From contig NZ_CP009282.1 of the NCBI RefSeq assembly GCF_000758605.1, positions 1,922,001-1,986,000 of the forward strand: DNA of 64,000 nucleotides. Reading direction: 5' to 3'. Source of the stretch: Paenibacillus sp. FSL R5-0912 (lineage in GTDB: Bacteria; Bacillota; Bacilli; Paenibacillales; Paenibacillaceae). The number at the start of each line of letters is the position of its first letter. Within the stretch, counting starts at the first letter, position 1. The notes beneath the pieces were generated by a model. It did not search any database. It was not told the DNA's origin and saw nothing but the letters and a program-made list of their open reading frames with translations. Made by a program: the position numbers and the translations under genes. Below are positions 1-10,332 of the stretch, one piece after another.

Positions 1-521
1 ATGGAGAACTGGATCTCCCGGAAGGTCTGGTTCGCTTTGAGATAATTAGGGATCCGGTATTCCAGGAATCCTTCGGCCATCCAGATAATCTCGGAATCAA
101 TCCGCTGCGGATCGGCGAAGTAACGCGGCTCGTCGAAGTCGCCGATAATGCTGTCTTTGGTTGCCAGTCCGCAGGTAGGGACAGCCTGATAATTGCTGTA
201 GTGGCCTACCTGAATTTCGACCTCGTACAGATTGTCAACATCCTTGCTGCGCAGATCTACCATCAGCTTATCTTTATTCAGATAGCAGACCTTCTGGATC
301 CCATGCTTGCCTACTGAGGTATTAATCTCGATTAGGCCGCTTTCCTCCAGCTTCTTGATATGCATCGTAATTGCACCATTGCTGAGATTAAGCTTCTTGG
401 CAATTTCATTGAGGTTCAGCGCCTGATTCGTGGCCAGCAGTTCGAGAATCTGGATGCGGATTTCGGAGCTGAGCGCCTTGAAAATATCAATCCCGCTCAT
501 CAGATCTTTGATATAAATCAT
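1..521 (-). CDS. ArsR-type HTH transcriptional regulator (partial, C-terminus outside window)
   Basis: Reading the minus strand from an ATG at 521 gives an open frame to the window edge (173 codons). The N-terminal ~75 residues look like a winged-helix ArsR/SmtB domain: LSSEIRIQILELLA, then LNEIAKKLNLSNGAITMHI as the recognition helix region, then a wing ending in GIQKVCYLN. The remainder, containing VGHYSNYQAVPTCGLA, is a longer ligand-side domain I cannot name. A GAAGAAGG purine run precedes the ATG, spaced a little far. The gene is divergent from the arabino-oligosaccharide transporter at 979, so it may regulate that locus; this is inference from position only. No metal-binding cysteine pair typical of ArsR metal sensors is visible, which argues for a sugar-type or other ligand. 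Confidence 0.8.
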   Translation of the reverse strand, partial: MIYIKDLMSGIDIFKALSSEIRIQILELLATNQALNLNEIAKKLNLSNGAITMHIKKLEESGLIEINTSVGKHGIQKVCYLNKDKLMVDLRSKDVDNLYEVEIQVGHYSNYQAVPTCGLATKDSIIGDFDEPRYFADPQRIDSEIIWMAEGFLEYRIPNYLKANQTFREIQFS

Positions 522-978
522 ATTTAGGGTACCTTCTTCCAGTGAGGTCATTAGAAAAAAACTATTTTATAAAATTATAAACTAATTGAGCCTAAAAGGA
601 AAGCATTCTTCCTTTATTTGTACATTATAATTAAATTTAAGCTAAATATGAAACGAAAAGGATTTTTATTTTATATTTTTATAAATGAATAAAGCCGATA
701 AATTGCGAAAAAAGCCTGTTATATTCAGTAACTATATCTTCAAAGACTTTTGATTCAAATATATATGAATAGTTTTATATTTATGTGTTTACAGTGATCT
801 TTATATATGTTATTTTATATCTGTAAGCGAATACATTCAAATGTTTTTTAATTATTTTAATAATATATGAAACGTAAGTCGTAAGATGAGGTAGCTTGAA
901 CTAACAAACCTGTATACGGTTACTTTAGTTCTTCTATATAGCATTATAATTGTTCAGCAAATCCTAGGAGGGGTTACA
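522..978. promoter_or_regulatory. AT-rich divergent promoter region of the arabinan locus
   Basis: This 457-bp gene-free stretch is markedly more AT-rich than the flanking genes. It must hold the promoters of the ArsR gene (leftward) and the binding-protein gene (rightward). A TATAAT hexamer lies at 945-950, with a poor -35 about 17 bp upstream. The GTG start at 979 is preceded by AGGAGGGG at 966-973. A cre-like site is listed separately. No other gene or RNA is evident. Confidence 0.6.
822..835 (+). promoter_or_regulatory. cre-like CcpA operator upstream of arabinan locus
   Basis: TGTAAGCGAATACA matches 13 of 14 positions of the Bacillus cre consensus TGWAANCGNTNWCA. It lies about 110 bp upstream of the probable -10 element at 945-950 of the arabinan operon. 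Carbon catabolite control of arabinan genes by CcpA is established in Bacillus subtilis; its operation here is inferred. Confidence 0.5.
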
Positions 979-2376
979 GTGTTAAAAAAAAAGGGCTGGT
1001 TTACACTGCTGTCGTTAGTTCTGATGGTATCAGTTATACTTACAGGCTGCGGCGGGAACAACAATGCATCATCCGGTAGCAATAGCGGAGGCGAAGCCAC
1101 TGCAAATGCCGGCAAGAATGATTCGAAAGAAACCAAAAACCTTACCTTCATGTTCCGTGGAGGAACCGATGAGCAAAAAGCCTATGAAGGTGTCGTGAAG
1201 AAATTCGAAGCAGACCATCCGAACGTCAAGGTTAAAATTGTCGTTACTGCGGCAGATCAATATGCTACCAAGCTGAAAGCATCTATTACAGGCAACAGCG
1301 TGCCGGACGTATTCTATTTTGAATCCGGGGACCTGAAGGCTTATGTGAACAGCGGCGTGCTGCTGGACCTTACCAGCTATGTAGAGAATAACCCTAATAT
1401 CGATTTGAACAACATTTGGAAATATGGTGTAGATTTGTACCGCTACGACGGCACTATGGCCGGACAAGGCAATCTGTACGGAATGCCTAAAGATGTAGGC
1501 CCATTCGCACTCGGCTACAACAAAACGATGTTCGAAGCAGCAGGCATACCTCTGCCGGACAAAGACAAACCCTACACTTGGGATGAATTCATCAAAGTGG
1601 CCCAGCAGCTGACGACCGATAAAGACGGCGACGGCAAGCTGGATCAATTCGGCGCAGGCTTCAACGTGCAATGGGCATTGCCATCCTTCGTATGGAGCAA
1701 CGGGGCTGACTGGATCGATGCTACCAAAACAAAAGTAACGATTGATGATCCGAAATTTATCGAAGCTCTGCAGTTCTTCACCGACATGCAGCTTAAATAT
1801 GGTATTACGCCGTCCACAGAACAAGCGCAGACACTGGATACCTACCAGCGCTGGATGAAAGGCGAAATGGCCTTCTTCCCTGTAGGTCCTTGGGATATGA
1901 GTACTTACGAAACATTGCCATTTGATTATGATCTGATTCCTTATCCTGCAGGCTCCACTGGCAAATCCGCTACATGGACCGGATCACTTGGTATCGGTGC
2001 TTCCGCCAAGACCAAACATCCGGATGAAGCTGTAGAGCTGATCAACTATCTGACGGCTTCGAAGGAAGGTATGGAAGCGCTTGTTAAGGCTAAAGTACAA
2101 ATTCCGAACCTGATTGATATGGCTACAGAATGGGCTGCAGATACAACAACAAAACCAGCCAACAAAGAAGAGTTCCTGCAGGTGGTTAACGAGTACGGAA
2201 GAGTGCTCCCAGGTCATTATACTTACAATGCTGAGTGGTATAACCTGTTCTACACCGATATCCAGCCGGTTCTTGACGGCAAGGTTACACCGGAAGAGTA
2301 TGTGAAATCAGAACAGCCTAAGATGCAGAAGCTGCTTGATAAAGCAGTGGAGCAGGAAGCTAAATCCAAGAAATAA
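979..2376 (+). CDS. ABC sugar-binding lipoprotein (AraN-like, CUT1 family)
   Basis: A 465-residue family 1 extracellular solute-binding protein. The start is GTG at 979 behind a strong AGGAGGGG. The signal peptide ends in a lipobox LTGC with the lipidated Cys at residue 24, so the protein should be anchored on the outer face of the membrane. A low-complexity Asn/Ser/Gly tether follows (about 25-50), then the bilobal binding domain. It is the first gene of an operon with two permeases and three arabinan-degrading enzymes, so its ligand is probably arabino-oligosaccharide, as for AraN of Bacillus subtilis. No ATPase gene is nearby, so a shared MsmX-type ATPase elsewhere is expected. Family assignment is secure; the ligand is inferred from neighbours. 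Confidence 0.9.
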   Translation: MLKKKGWFTLLSLVLMVSVILTGCGGNNNASSGSNSGGEATANAGKNDSKETKNLTFMFRGGTDEQKAYEGVVKKFEADHPNVKVKIVVTAADQYATKLKASITGNSVPDVFYFESGDLKAYVNSGVLLDLTSYVENNPNIDLNNIWKYGVDLYRYDGTMAGQGNLYGMPKDVGPFALGYNKTMFEAAGIPLPDKDKPYTWDEFIKVAQQLTTDKDGDGKLDQFGAGFNVQWALPSFVWSNGADWIDATKTKVTIDDPKFIEALQFFTDMQLKYGITPSTEQAQTLDTYQRWMKGEMAFFPVGPWDMSTYETLPFDYDLIPYPAGSTGKSATWTGSLGIGASAKTKHPDEAVELINYLTASKEGMEALVKAKVQIPNLIDMATEWAADTTTKPANKEEFLQVVNEYGRVLPGHYTYNAEWYNLFYTDIQPVLDGKVTPEEYVKSEQPKMQKLLDKAVEQEAKSKK

Positions 2377-2405
2377 GCTGTACACCATAGTTATAAACCA
2401 GAATA

Positions 2406-2449
2406 AAAGTGATGCGGGGTCTCCTGTAACAGCGGACCAGCATCACTTT
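2406..2449 (+). terminator. Intra-operon hairpin between binding protein and permease
   Basis: A 10-bp perfect stem, AAAGTGATGC (2406-2415) with GCATCACTTT (2440-2449), is followed by only a weak T-run. It sits between the binding-protein and permease genes. It probably acts as a leaky terminator or 3' mRNA stabiliser giving excess binding protein over membrane subunits. Confidence 0.7.
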
Positions 2450-2481
2450 GTTCTGAACTATCTGAATTTGAGGTGATTGTA

Positions 2482-3372
2482 ATGAGCGCTAAGTCAGGCC
2501 TCTACCGGAAGGAGAAAATCTACGGTTTTCTGTTTATTCTTCCTCCGCTGCTGGGACTACTCATCTTTACGCTGTATCCGATGATTTATTCGATCTATGG
2601 CTCATTTACGGATTGGGATGGACTTGGACAGATGAACGTAATCGGCCTGAGTAATTTCACCGATCTTTTGACAGATGAGCTGTTCCATAAGGCCGTATTC
2701 AATACACTCTTCATGATGCTTGGCATTCCAATCGGGATTACGCTGGCATTGCTGCTGGCGCTGGGCCTTAACCGGGGCGTGCCCGGCACTACAGCATTTC
2801 GGGTAATCTATTATGTTCCGGTCATCTCTTCACTGGCGGCAGTGTCCATTATGTGGAACTGGGCCTATAACGGTGACTATGGACTCGTGAACCAGTTCCT
2901 GGACCTGTTCGGCATTAGCGGCCCGAACTGGATGGCCAATAAATTCACCGTCAAGCCTGCGCTTATCATTATGGCGGTGTGGAAGGGACTCGGCTATACA
3001 ATGCTGCTCTATTTGGCTGCGCTGCAGAGTGTCTCCAGATCCTATTATGAAGCGGCTGAGCTGGACGGAGCGAACGGCTTCCAGTCGTTCCGGCATATTA
3101 CCTGGCCGATGGTGCGCCCGGTAACCTTCTTCATTATCGTTACCAATATTATCGGAGGATCGCAAATTTTTACCGAGATGAACATTATGACCCCGACAGG
3201 CGGTCCGGAATATGCTTCGGCTTCCGTGGTGTTCTACATTTGGCAGAAGGCCTTCGGCAGCTTCCAGATGGGTTATGCCTCCGCAATGGCGGTAGTACTC
3301 GGCGTGTTCATATTTGTCGTGACTCTTATCCAATTCCGAATGAACGAGAAACAATCGTTCGATGTCGATTGA
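2482..3372 (+). CDS. ABC sugar permease, MalF/AraP type
   Basis: A 296-residue inner-membrane permease with about six transmembrane helices, the first at LFILPPLLGLLIFTLYPMIY. The cytoplasmic EAA loop that docks the ATPase reads YEAAELDGANGFQSFRHITW. The ATG at 2482 is preferred over a GTG at 2473 because AGGTG at 2471-2475 is then correctly spaced as the ribosome binding site. It pairs with the next gene to form the heterodimeric channel for the binding protein at 979. Substrate (arabino-oligosaccharides) is inferred from the linked hydrolases. Confidence 0.9.
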   Translation: MSAKSGLYRKEKIYGFLFILPPLLGLLIFTLYPMIYSIYGSFTDWDGLGQMNVIGLSNFTDLLTDELFHKAVFNTLFMMLGIPIGITLALLLALGLNRGVPGTTAFRVIYYVPVISSLAAVSIMWNWAYNGDYGLVNQFLDLFGISGPNWMANKFTVKPALIIMAVWKGLGYTMLLYLAALQSVSRSYYEAAELDGANGFQSFRHITWPMVRPVTFFIIVTNIIGGSQIFTEMNIMTPTGGPEYASASVVFYIWQKAFGSFQMGYASAMAVVLGVFIFVVTLIQFRMNEKQSFDVD

Positions 3373-3396
3373 TCTGAGAGGGAGGAGACCCTAAAT

Positions 3397-4233
3397 ATGA
3401 CGAGCAGAAGAAGAGTTACCAATACCATCATATTCGTTCTACTATTAATCGGCGCGGTGTTCATGATCGGCCCGCTGCTCTGGATGCTGTCCACCTCATT
3501 CAAGGATAAGCAGGATGTGTTCGCCTTGCCTCCGGTGTGGATTCCCAATCCGTTCCATTTCGATAAATACAGTGAAATCTGGGATGCTGGCCCGCTGCTC
3601 AGCGGGATCAAGAACAGCTTGATCATTGCAGTGACTGTGACCATCGTCGGCACGTTCACTTCCAGTCTCGCGGCGTTCTCCTTTTCCAAATTGCGCTTTC
3701 CCGGTAAAAACAAGATTTTCCTGTTAATGCTGTCTTCACTGATGATTCCGTATCCGGCAGTTATGATTCCGCAATTCTTCATGTTCTCCAAGCTTGGCTG
3801 GATTGACACACTGCTGCCGCTGATCGTTCCGGGTCTGTTCGGCAATATCGTGATGATCTTCTTCCTGCGGCAATATTTGAGCAGCGTGCCTAACGCAATC
3901 ATTGAAGCGGCCAAAATCGACGGAAGCTCGTATTTCCGCCTGTACAGCTCGATCACCTTCCCGCTGATCAAACCGGCGGTAGCTGCACAGCTGATCCTGT
4001 GGTTCATGGGCATCTGGAATGACTACCTGTCTCCGATCATCTACCTGAATTCACCGGAGAAGCAAACACTCCAGCTGGTTATCGCTAACTTCAATGCGAC
4101 CTATGCAATCCAGACGGACTATCCGCTGATTATGGCAGCTTCGATTATTGCCCTGCTGCCGATGCTGATTATCTTCCTCGTGTTCCAGAAGCAGATTATT
4201 GAATCTGTAGCCATCTCCGGAGTAAAGGGGTAA
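3397..4233 (+). CDS. ABC sugar permease, MalG/AraQ type
   Basis: A 278-residue MalG-type permease with about six transmembrane segments. The EAA loop is IEAAKIDGSSYFRLYSSITF and the C-terminal tail ends VAISGVKG, typical of CUT1 MalG subunits. The ribosome binding site GGGAGGAG precedes the ATG at 3397, 24 bp after the partner permease stop. Its TAA overlaps the first possible ATG of the following GH43 gene, indicating tight co-translation in one operon. Confidence 0.9.
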   Translation: MTSRRRVTNTIIFVLLLIGAVFMIGPLLWMLSTSFKDKQDVFALPPVWIPNPFHFDKYSEIWDAGPLLSGIKNSLIIAVTVTIVGTFTSSLAAFSFSKLRFPGKNKIFLLMLSSLMIPYPAVMIPQFFMFSKLGWIDTLLPLIVPGLFGNIVMIFFLRQYLSSVPNAIIEAAKIDGSSYFRLYSSITFPLIKPAVAAQLILWFMGIWNDYLSPIIYLNSPEKQTLQLVIANFNATYAIQTDYPLIMAASIIALLPMLIIFLVFQKQIIESVAISGVKG

Positions 4234-4238
4234 TGGAA

Positions 4239-5606
4239 ATGTTAGATCCTTTAAGCGGCACAGGAACTGGACTGAAGTTCCCCTCCTCCCCGGGAGAGTT
4301 CAAAATGTACGACACCTCTATCCTTGATCAGGAGTCACAGTGGAGTGTACATAACGCGCATGATCCGGGGATCATTAAGACCGGGGAAGGTTACTATGTG
4401 TTCTCTACTGATGTAAGAGTCGGCGGGGAACTGGTGCCTGGAGTCATGGTCCGTAAATCAGAGGACCTGATCCATTGGCAGTGGGTACAGTACGCGCTTC
4501 CAGGTATCCCTCAGGTAGCCTTGGACTGGGCGAACTCCGTGAATCTATGGGCGCCGGATGTGGTAAAGGTGAACGGCAGATACCGGATGTACTATTCGGC
4601 CTCCTCGTTCGGCAGCAGGCAATCGCTGATCGGCCTGCAAACTGCAGCGCATATCGAAGGGCCCTGGGAAGACGAAGGTGTTGTCATTAAGACCCGCGGC
4701 GAGGACCCGGTCAACGCCATTGATGCCAATGTACTTGAGTGTGCGGATGGGCGGATGTGGATGGTTTACGGATCCTTTTTTGGCGGGATTCATATTACGG
4801 AGCTGGACCCTGATTCGGGCAAACCGCTGGAGGATGGCTTCGGCAAGCTGCTTGCCGTCCGTGACAAGGCTACGGAGGACGGGGCAGTAGAAGGCCCTTA
4901 TATTATCTACAATGATCAATTCAAGCAGTATTATCTGTTCCTGTCGTATGATTCGCTGTTTGAGGATTACAACGTCCGCGTAGCCCGTTCGAATTCTATT
5001 ACAGGCCCATATCTGGATGCGCACGGCTGCGATGTAGCCGATATTACACATATGCCGCAGCATGAGGTCGGAGTCAAGGTGATGGGCGGTTACCGGTTCG
5101 GAGAAGATCCGGGTTGGATCGCGCCGGGGCATAACTCGGTTCTGAACGATAACGGCAGCTATTACATGGTGCATCATGCACGGGGCGGAAGTGACAAGCT
5201 GTGGCCGTACCTGCATATCCGCAGAATTCTCTGGACCGCAGAGGGCTGGCCGGTGGTTTCACCTGAACGTTATGCCGGCGAGACGCAGCAGAATATTCCT
5301 GCAGCGCTGATCCCGGGAGAGTGGGAACGGATCGTTCATGATCCGGGGGTAGACGGCCAGGTGCAGTCCGTTCCGCTGAAGCTGTTCTGGAGTGGAGAAC
5401 TGTCGGGTGAGCACGGACAGGGACACTGGACCCATGATGGGGAGCAGACACTGACGCTGGTCTGGAGCCGCCTTGCAGAGGGTGAAGGACACGTGGAGAA
5501 GGTGCAGCTGCTGCCTGCCTGGGACTGGGAACAGCAGAAGCCGGCTTTGGTATTCACCGGCATGAATGACAACGGGATTTGCAGCTGGGGTAAGCAGAGC
5601 TCCTGA
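4239..5606 (+). CDS. GH43 endo-1,5-alpha-L-arabinanase-like enzyme, cytosolic
   Basis: A glycoside hydrolase family 43 five-bladed propeller protein of about 455 residues. Family landmarks are in order: HDPGIIK (catalytic-base Asp near residue 42), [28 protein letters not shown] with the pKa-modulating Asp, [23 protein letters not shown] with the acid Glu, and PGHNSVL. The block around SFFGGI and the C-terminal ~100-residue domain resemble endo-arabinanases that cut alpha-1,5-arabinan. No signal peptide is present, so it should act on imported arabino-oligosaccharides. The start is uncertain: ATG 4233 overlaps the previous stop, ATG 4239 is better spaced from AAAGGGG, and ATG 4305 (MYDTS) behind GGGAGAG is also reasonable. 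Confidence 0.82.
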   Translation: MLDPLSGTGTGLKFPSSPGEFKMYDTSILDQESQWSVHNAHDPGIIKTGEGYYVFSTDVRVGGELVPGVMVRKSEDLIHWQWVQYALPGIPQVALDWANSVNLWAPDVVKVNGRYRMYYSASSFGSRQSLIGLQTAAHIEGPWEDEGVVIKTRGEDPVNAIDANVLECADGRMWMVYGSFFGGIHITELDPDSGKPLEDGFGKLLAVRDKATEDGAVEGPYIIYNDQFKQYYLFLSYDSLFEDYNVRVARSNSITGPYLDAHGCDVADITHMPQHEVGVKVMGGYRFGEDPGWIAPGHNSVLNDNGSYYMVHHARGGSDKLWPYLHIRRILWTAEGWPVVSPERYAGETQQNIPAALIPGEWERIVHDPGVDGQVQSVPLKLFWSGELSGEHGQGHWTHDGEQTLTLVWSRLAEGEGHVEKVQLLPAWDWEQQKPALVFTGMNDNGICSWGKQSS

Positions 5607-5649
5607 GAAGAATGTATACATGGAGCAGGAAAGGATGGAGAAGAGAACG

Positions 5650-7164
5650 ATGACTAATGTGAAGGTAAGCACAGGTCAAGGGGCAATCAGGATCAGCCGC
5701 CATCTGTACGGGCATTTCGCCGAGCATCTCGGCAGATGTATCTATGAAGGTCTATGGGTAGGTAAGGATTCGCCGATTCCGAACACGGATGGTATACGCA
5801 ATGATGTGGTTGCCGCATTGAAAAAACTGGATATTCCCGTTCTCCGCTGGCCGGGCGGCTGCTTCGCCGACGAATATCACTGGAAAGACGGCATCGGCCT
5901 GCCTGAAACCCGTAAACGGATGATTAACACTCACTGGGGCGGTGTGGTTGAGAACAATCACTTCGGCACCCATGAATTCTTCCGCCTGTGCGAGCTGCTG
6001 GAATGCGAGCCGTATATCTGCGGCAACGTGGGCAGCGGTACCGTTCAGGAAATGTCGGAATGGGTCGAGTATATGACCTCTGACGGTGAATCTCCGATGG
6101 CTAACTGGCGCAAGGAGAATGGCCGGGGGCAACCTTGGCAGCTGAAGTATTTCGGAGTCGGCAATGAGAATTGGGGCTGCGGGGGCAATATGCGGCCGGA
6201 ATATTATGCCGACCTGTACCGCCGTTATCAGACCTATGCGCGCAATTACGGTGACAACAAGCTCTACAGAATTGCCGGAGGCGCCAATGTGGATGATTAC
6301 AACTGGACGGAAGTGCTGATGCGCGAAGCCGGACGGTTCATGGACGGGCTCAGCCTGCATTCGTATACAATTCCGGGAAGCTGGGAAGAGAAGCGTTATG
6401 CGCTTGGATTCGATACGGATGAATGGTTCGAAACGATGAAGAAATCACTCCATATGGATGAGCTCATTACCCGGCATTCGGCGATTATGGACCAATATGA
6501 TCCCGGGAAGCGGGTAGGATTGATTATAGATGAATGGGGGACCTGGTTCCTCACCGAGCCGGGCACCAATCCCGGATTCCTGTATCAGCAGAACACGCTC
6601 AGAGATGCGCTCGTGGCCGGAATACATCTGAACATCTTCCAGAATCACAGCAGCCGTGTGCATATGGCCAATCTGGCACAGATGGTCAATGTATTGCAGG
6701 CGCTGATCCTTACGGAAGGTGAGCAAATCCTGCTGACCCCTACCTATCATGTATTTGAAATGTACAAAGTTCATCAGGATAATGAGCTGCTTGCAGTCGA
6801 TTTCACCAGTCCGGAATATACCTGCGGCGGAGACTCGATTCCGCAGCTTAGCGTATCGGCTTCCCGGGATGAGGCGGGGGTCATCCACATTTCCCTCTGC
6901 AATATGAGCCATGCGGATAATGCCAGTCTTGCTATTGAGCTCCCCGGTGTCACTGGTTCTGTAAGCGGGAAGATTCTGACGCACAGCGATCTGAATGCCC
7001 ATAACACCTTCGAGCTGCCGGAGGCGGTAGCTCCGGTACCCTTCGAAGGCGCCCGGTGTATGGATGGAGTGCTGCAGTGCCAGCTCCCGCCGGCGTCGGT
7101 TGTTGTCCTGACCCTGAGACAAAAAGCTCAAGACCAAAGGAGAAACCATGATGAGCACAAATAG
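5650..7164 (+). CDS. GH51 alpha-L-arabinofuranosidase
   Basis: A 504-residue intracellular GH51 enzyme that releases terminal alpha-L-arabinofuranose from arabino-oligosaccharides with retention. The acid/base Glu is E173 in [11 protein letters not shown] and the nucleophile is E295 in [29 protein letters not shown] and [13 protein letters not shown] are conserved barrel motifs, and a C-terminal beta domain ends the protein. The frame is open further upstream into the previous gene, but ATG 5650 with GGAG at 5637-5640 gives the usual family length. The next gene starts 17 bp before this stop, so translation is coupled. No export signal is seen. Confidence 0.93.
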   Translation: MTNVKVSTGQGAIRISRHLYGHFAEHLGRCIYEGLWVGKDSPIPNTDGIRNDVVAALKKLDIPVLRWPGGCFADEYHWKDGIGLPETRKRMINTHWGGVVENNHFGTHEFFRLCELLECEPYICGNVGSGTVQEMSEWVEYMTSDGESPMANWRKENGRGQPWQLKYFGVGNENWGCGGNMRPEYYADLYRRYQTYARNYGDNKLYRIAGGANVDDYNWTEVLMREAGRFMDGLSLHSYTIPGSWEEKRYALGFDTDEWFETMKKSLHMDELITRHSAIMDQYDPGKRVGLIIDEWGTWFLTEPGTNPGFLYQQNTLRDALVAGIHLNIFQNHSSRVHMANLAQMVNVLQALILTEGEQILLTPTYHVFEMYKVHQDNELLAVDFTSPEYTCGGDSIPQLSVSASRDEAGVIHISLCNMSHADNASLAIELPGVTGSVSGKILTHSDLNAHNTFELPEAVAPVPFEGARCMDGVLQCQLPPASVVVLTLRQKAQDQRRNHDEHK

Positions 7165-8113
7165 AGAATACAGTAATCCGATTGTAGAGCAGCGTGCTGA
7201 CCCCTGGATATACAAGCATACAGACGGCTATTACTATTTCACGGCTTCCGTGCCGGAATATGACCGGATCGAAGTGCGCAGAGCTGCAACCATAGAAGGA
7301 CTTAGAGAGGCGCTGCCAGTAGTAGCCTGGCGCAAAGAGGAGAACGGCCCGCTCAGCGCCAATATCTGGGCTCCCGAAATCCACTATATTGATGACAAAT
7401 GGTACATTTATTTCGCGGCTGCCCGGACCACGGAAACAAAGGAAGGGCTGTTCGACCACCGTATGTTCGTGCTGGAGAATGCTTCGGCGAACCCGTTGGA
7501 AGGGGAATGGGTGGAGAAAGGCCAGATGAAGACTGCCTGGGAATCCTTTGCTCTGGATGGCACTTCATTCGAACACATGGGAGTTCGATACTATGTATGG
7601 GCGCAAAAGAACCCCGCTATCGAAGGGAATTCTAACCTGTATATCTCGGCCATGGCTAACGGCTGGACGTTAACAGGTCCGCAGACCATGATCGCCACGC
7701 CGGAGTATCCGTGGGAGATTATTGGCTTCCGGGTGAATGAAGGCGCAGCTGTTCTGAAGCGTAACGGCAAGATCTTCATAAGCTTCTCGGCCAGCGCGAC
7801 CGACTATAATTACTGCATGGGACTGCTCACCGCCGATGAGGACAGCGATCTGCTGGATGCCGCCTCCTGGACCAAACATCCTGAACCGGTCTTCAAGACG
7901 AGTGAGGAGAACGGGCAATACGGCCCGGGGCACAACAGCTTCACGGTCGATGAGAACGGTGAGGATGTGTTAATCTACCATGCCCGCAACTATAAGGAGA
8001 TTACCGGAGATCCGCTCTACGATCCGAACCGCCATACCCGGGCCCAGCGCCTGCATTGGAATGAAGACGGCACGCCGGATTTCGGCGTACCGGTGAAGGA
8101 CGGCGGGAAGTAA
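7148..8113 (+). CDS. GH43 exo-acting alpha-L-arabinofuranosidase
   Basis: A 321-residue single-domain GH43 protein. QRADPWIY carries the likely catalytic-base Asp (D18), [11 protein letters not shown] the middle Asp, and [10 protein letters not shown] the acid Glu (E198). The pattern resembles exo-1,5-alpha-L-arabinofuranosidases rather than the endo enzyme at 4239. Ribosome binding site AAAGGAG precedes ATGATG, and the gene overlaps the GH51 gene by 17 bp. There is no signal peptide. Together with the GH51 and endo-GH43 enzymes it would reduce imported arabino-oligosaccharides to L-arabinose. No araA/B/D genes are in the window. Confidence 0.85.
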   Translation: MMSTNREYSNPIVEQRADPWIYKHTDGYYYFTASVPEYDRIEVRRAATIEGLREALPVVAWRKEENGPLSANIWAPEIHYIDDKWYIYFAAARTTETKEGLFDHRMFVLENASANPLEGEWVEKGQMKTAWESFALDGTSFEHMGVRYYVWAQKNPAIEGNSNLYISAMANGWTLTGPQTMIATPEYPWEIIGFRVNEGAAVLKRNGKIFISFSASATDYNYCMGLLTADEDSDLLDAASWTKHPEPVFKTSEENGQYGPGHNSFTVDENGEDVLIYHARNYKEITGDPLYDPNRHTRAQRLHWNEDGTPDFGVPVKDGGK

Positions 8114-8180
8114 CGGACCGGTTCCCGTGACCCGGAGCCGCAATGGCAGATGACAGGCCTGCGGATGCAGAAAGGTTCTG

Positions 8181-8214
8181 CTATATAGAGTGAACTTAAG
8201 TTCAGCTTATATAG
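8181..8214. repeat. 34-bp imperfect dyad downstream of the arabinan operon
   Basis: Two arms, CTATATA then TGAACTT and AAGTTCA then TATATAG, pair as a 7+7 bp stem interrupted by a 3-nt internal mismatch (GAG against GCT). The centre contains the palindrome GAACTTAAGTTC. It lies 67 bp after the GH43 stop and just before a normal terminator, so its role (RNA 3' end, protein site or mobile-element scar) is open. Confidence 0.55.
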
Positions 8215-8222
8215 ACACAAAC

Positions 8223-8256
8223 ATCCCGCAACCCTGATAGGGGAGCGGGATATTTT
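8223..8256 (+). terminator. Rho-independent terminator of the arabinan operon
   Basis: ATCCCGC (8223-8229) pairs with GCGGGAT (8245-8251), with an inner CCCT/AGGG stem, followed by ATTTT. It ends the operon beginning at 979. Confidence 0.75.
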
Positions 8257-8670
8257 GCGTCTTGCTTTTATCTGATGGGTTATAACTGTATTTGGTACAA
8301 CTAAAGTCACCAGTTATTGCGCGGTAAGTATTATAGTTGTATTCTCTGCAATTATATTGACCTTTGTGCCGCAAAGGAGCACTTTTCGCTACTTTTAGTT
8401 GTACAGAATACAATTAAGTGGCCGAATTTGCTTGCTGGCCGTCTTTTAAGTGTACGGAATACAACTATCGGTGAGAGAAGCTAATCTTAAGATATTCTTG
8501 ATTACCCCACCGTTTGTGTGGGAGTTCCGAGTGGTTTTATTGAGTTCATGCGATATCCTGCACAAAATACAACATTTTCCTCAGGATATCGGTCCTAATC
8601 CAAGATTGTTGTAGGAAATACAACATTTCTCCTCCCCCAGGCGGTTTAGCCGGATAATTCTTGTATTTCG

Positions 8671-10332
8671 GAGTCAATTTCATAATTCCAAACCCTTGCT
8701 GGGACTGTTTTTTTTAGGCATAAAAAAAGGAGTACCTCCCCAAGTTCTCGAAGATATAGGCGACCAAACCAACACCCGAGAACGAAAAGAGGTAATCCCT
8801 ATCTATTCCATTCGACAAGAAGAACTGTTTTCCTTCAAGGAATTGTTCCTGATGCGCCCGGAAGATAAATACAGCCAAATCTTTGAACACTTAGATCTCG
8901 CCAAGGTTCTGCACGTTCTTCGGAAAAAGAACAACCGGGGCCGGCCCGAACAACTGAATGTACCTGCCATGATCTATTCCTTGCTCATCGCTAAAATGGA
9001 GAACATCGAGTTTGTTTCTTCCCTGGTCTGGCGTCTTACCCATAGCGAAGAGTTTCGGGCGCAGTGCCGATTTACCGGCTCCGATAATATCCCGAGCGAA
9101 TCTTCGTATTCCCGTTTGATTCATGCGCTGGAGCACACGGGGATGCTTGAAAAACTGCAGGATACCTTGGTGACCTCTGCCCTAGAAGAAGGCTTTGTAA
9201 CCGGCACACATATTGCCGTGGATTCCTCCATGGTCGAGGCTTGGGATTGCCAATTTAGCGAATCGGCCGCCAAGCGCCGTGCGGCTCGCCGAGGGCAAAA
9301 GCCAAATGAGGCTCCAGGAGCCCAGCAACTTCAGTTCAAACTTCCCGAGCCTGAGCCTGAGGCGGCTGTGAACGAACCACCGAAGAAACCCGTCTACGAC
9401 AAGCGTGGACGTCCAACGAATGCGGCAAGGGAACGCCGGCGTCAGGAACAGGAAGCATATGACCAAAGTCTCGGACCGTTTCAGAAAACCATTGAAGCGA
9501 TGTTACCTTACACGTATGACGAACTGCTGGCCGCGCTGCCCCGGCATGCCGCGCGTTGTGACAAGAAAAATACGAAGGGTCGAATGACGAGCTACTACGG
9601 TTTCAAGGCGAATCTGCTCGTCGATACGGACTGCCAGTATATCTTGAGCGGCCTCTTTAGTTCGGCGAATCCGAATGACCAGCGCATGGCCGTTATTCTT
9701 CTCAAAGGCCTGCCCCTGAAGTTTCCCACACTGAAGGTAAAGCATATCTTGGGCGACAAAGGGTACGACTGCGCGTCTATCTACCAGTTGATTCATTCGT
9801 TAGGTGCCTATCCGGCGATTCCCATGATTCACCGCAAAGATCCGCCCGAGGGAATGAACGTGGACTACACGCCGGTATGCTCCCAAGGACATGCCTACCG
9901 CTACGACAGTTTTGATGCCAAGTACGAAACGCTGAAGTATACCCAGCCGAGCGAGTGCAAAGGCTGCCCACTACTGGGTTCCGGATGCCAAAAGGTGTTT
10001 AAAATCCGCATCCAAACGGATTTGCGTAAGCATACCTATCCCGCAAGAGGGAGCGAAAGCTTTACAGAGCTGTACAAAAAGCGTACGGCAGTGGAACGTG
10101 TTTTTGCCTATCTCAAAGAGTATTTTGGCATGAAACGCACACGTCACCGCGGCGTACGGGCAAGTGTCGATTTCCAGCTCAGTACACTAGCTTACAATCT
10201 TAGTAAGTTTGCATTGGACAAGTTGAACAAACAGTTGAGCAAATCCCAGCAAGTAGCCTAATTTTCTAAAAAATGACCTCAGATTTGGGGCCGAGTCTAA
10301 CTATTCAGCAAACTGAATTATGAAATTGACTC
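8671..10332 (+). mobile_element. IS1182-like insertion sequence, complete, with TIRs and 5-bp TSD
   Basis: A 1,662-bp element bounded by perfect 18-bp terminal inverted repeats: GAGTCAATTTCATAATTC at 8671-8688 and its complement at 10315-10332. The flanks carry the direct duplication TTTCG at 8666-8670 and 10333-10337. The element contains one transposase gene. TTGTA at 8661-8665 and TACAA at 10338-10342 are the two arms of an array A hairpin, so the duplicated bases are precisely its loop. Confidence 0.93.
8696..10261 (+). CDS. DDE transposase, IS1182-like
   Basis: A transposase of up to 521 residues. An N-terminal DUF772-like region (LNVPAMIYSLLIAKMENIEF, then EEFRAQCRFTG) is followed by an RNase-H-like DDE core. 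Candidate catalytic residues are Asp in HIAVDSSMVEAWD, Asp in HILGDKGYD and Glu in KRTAVERVFAYLKEYFGMKR. A Cys cluster (SECKGCPLLGSGC) sits between the second Asp and the Glu, as in IS1182-type enzymes. The frame opens at a TTG at 8696, just inside the left terminal repeat, but no good ribosome binding site precedes it. Translation may begin further in, near IPIYSIRQEEL. The frame is intact, so the element could still be active. Confidence 0.88.
   Translation: MLGLFFLGIKKGVPPQVLEDIGDQTNTRERKEVIPIYSIRQEELFSFKELFLMRPEDKYSQIFEHLDLAKVLHVLRKKNNRGRPEQLNVPAMIYSLLIAKMENIEFVSSLVWRLTHSEEFRAQCRFTGSDNIPSESSYSRLIHALEHTGMLEKLQDTLVTSALEEGFVTGTHIAVDSSMVEAWDCQFSESAAKRRAARRGQKPNEAPGAQQLQFKLPEPEPEAAVNEPPKKPVYDKRGRPTNAARERRRQEQEAYDQSLGPFQKTIEAMLPYTYDELLAALPRHAARCDKKNTKGRMTSYYGFKANLLVDTDCQYILSGLFSSANPNDQRMAVILLKGLPLKFPTLKVKHILGDKGYDCASIYQLIHSLGAYPAIPMIHRKDPPEGMNVDYTPVCSQGHAYRYDSFDAKYETLKYTQPSECKGCPLLGSGCQKVFKIRIQTDLRKHTYPARGSESFTELYKKRTAVERVFAYLKEYFGMKRTRHRGVRASVDFQLSTLAYNLSKFALDKLNKQLSKSQQVA

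Noticed and set aside
1069..1824. Long antisense frames opposite sugar-binding and kinase genes (also 45729-48026 and 13705-14835)
   Set aside because: They mirror codon bias of the GC-rich sense genes, have no ribosome binding sites or family motifs, and overlap well-supported genes fully.
8286..8660. Array A as a CRISPR
   Set aside because: The conserved part is only a 15-bp degenerate dyad, spacing varies, spacers between copies share words, and there are no cas genes.
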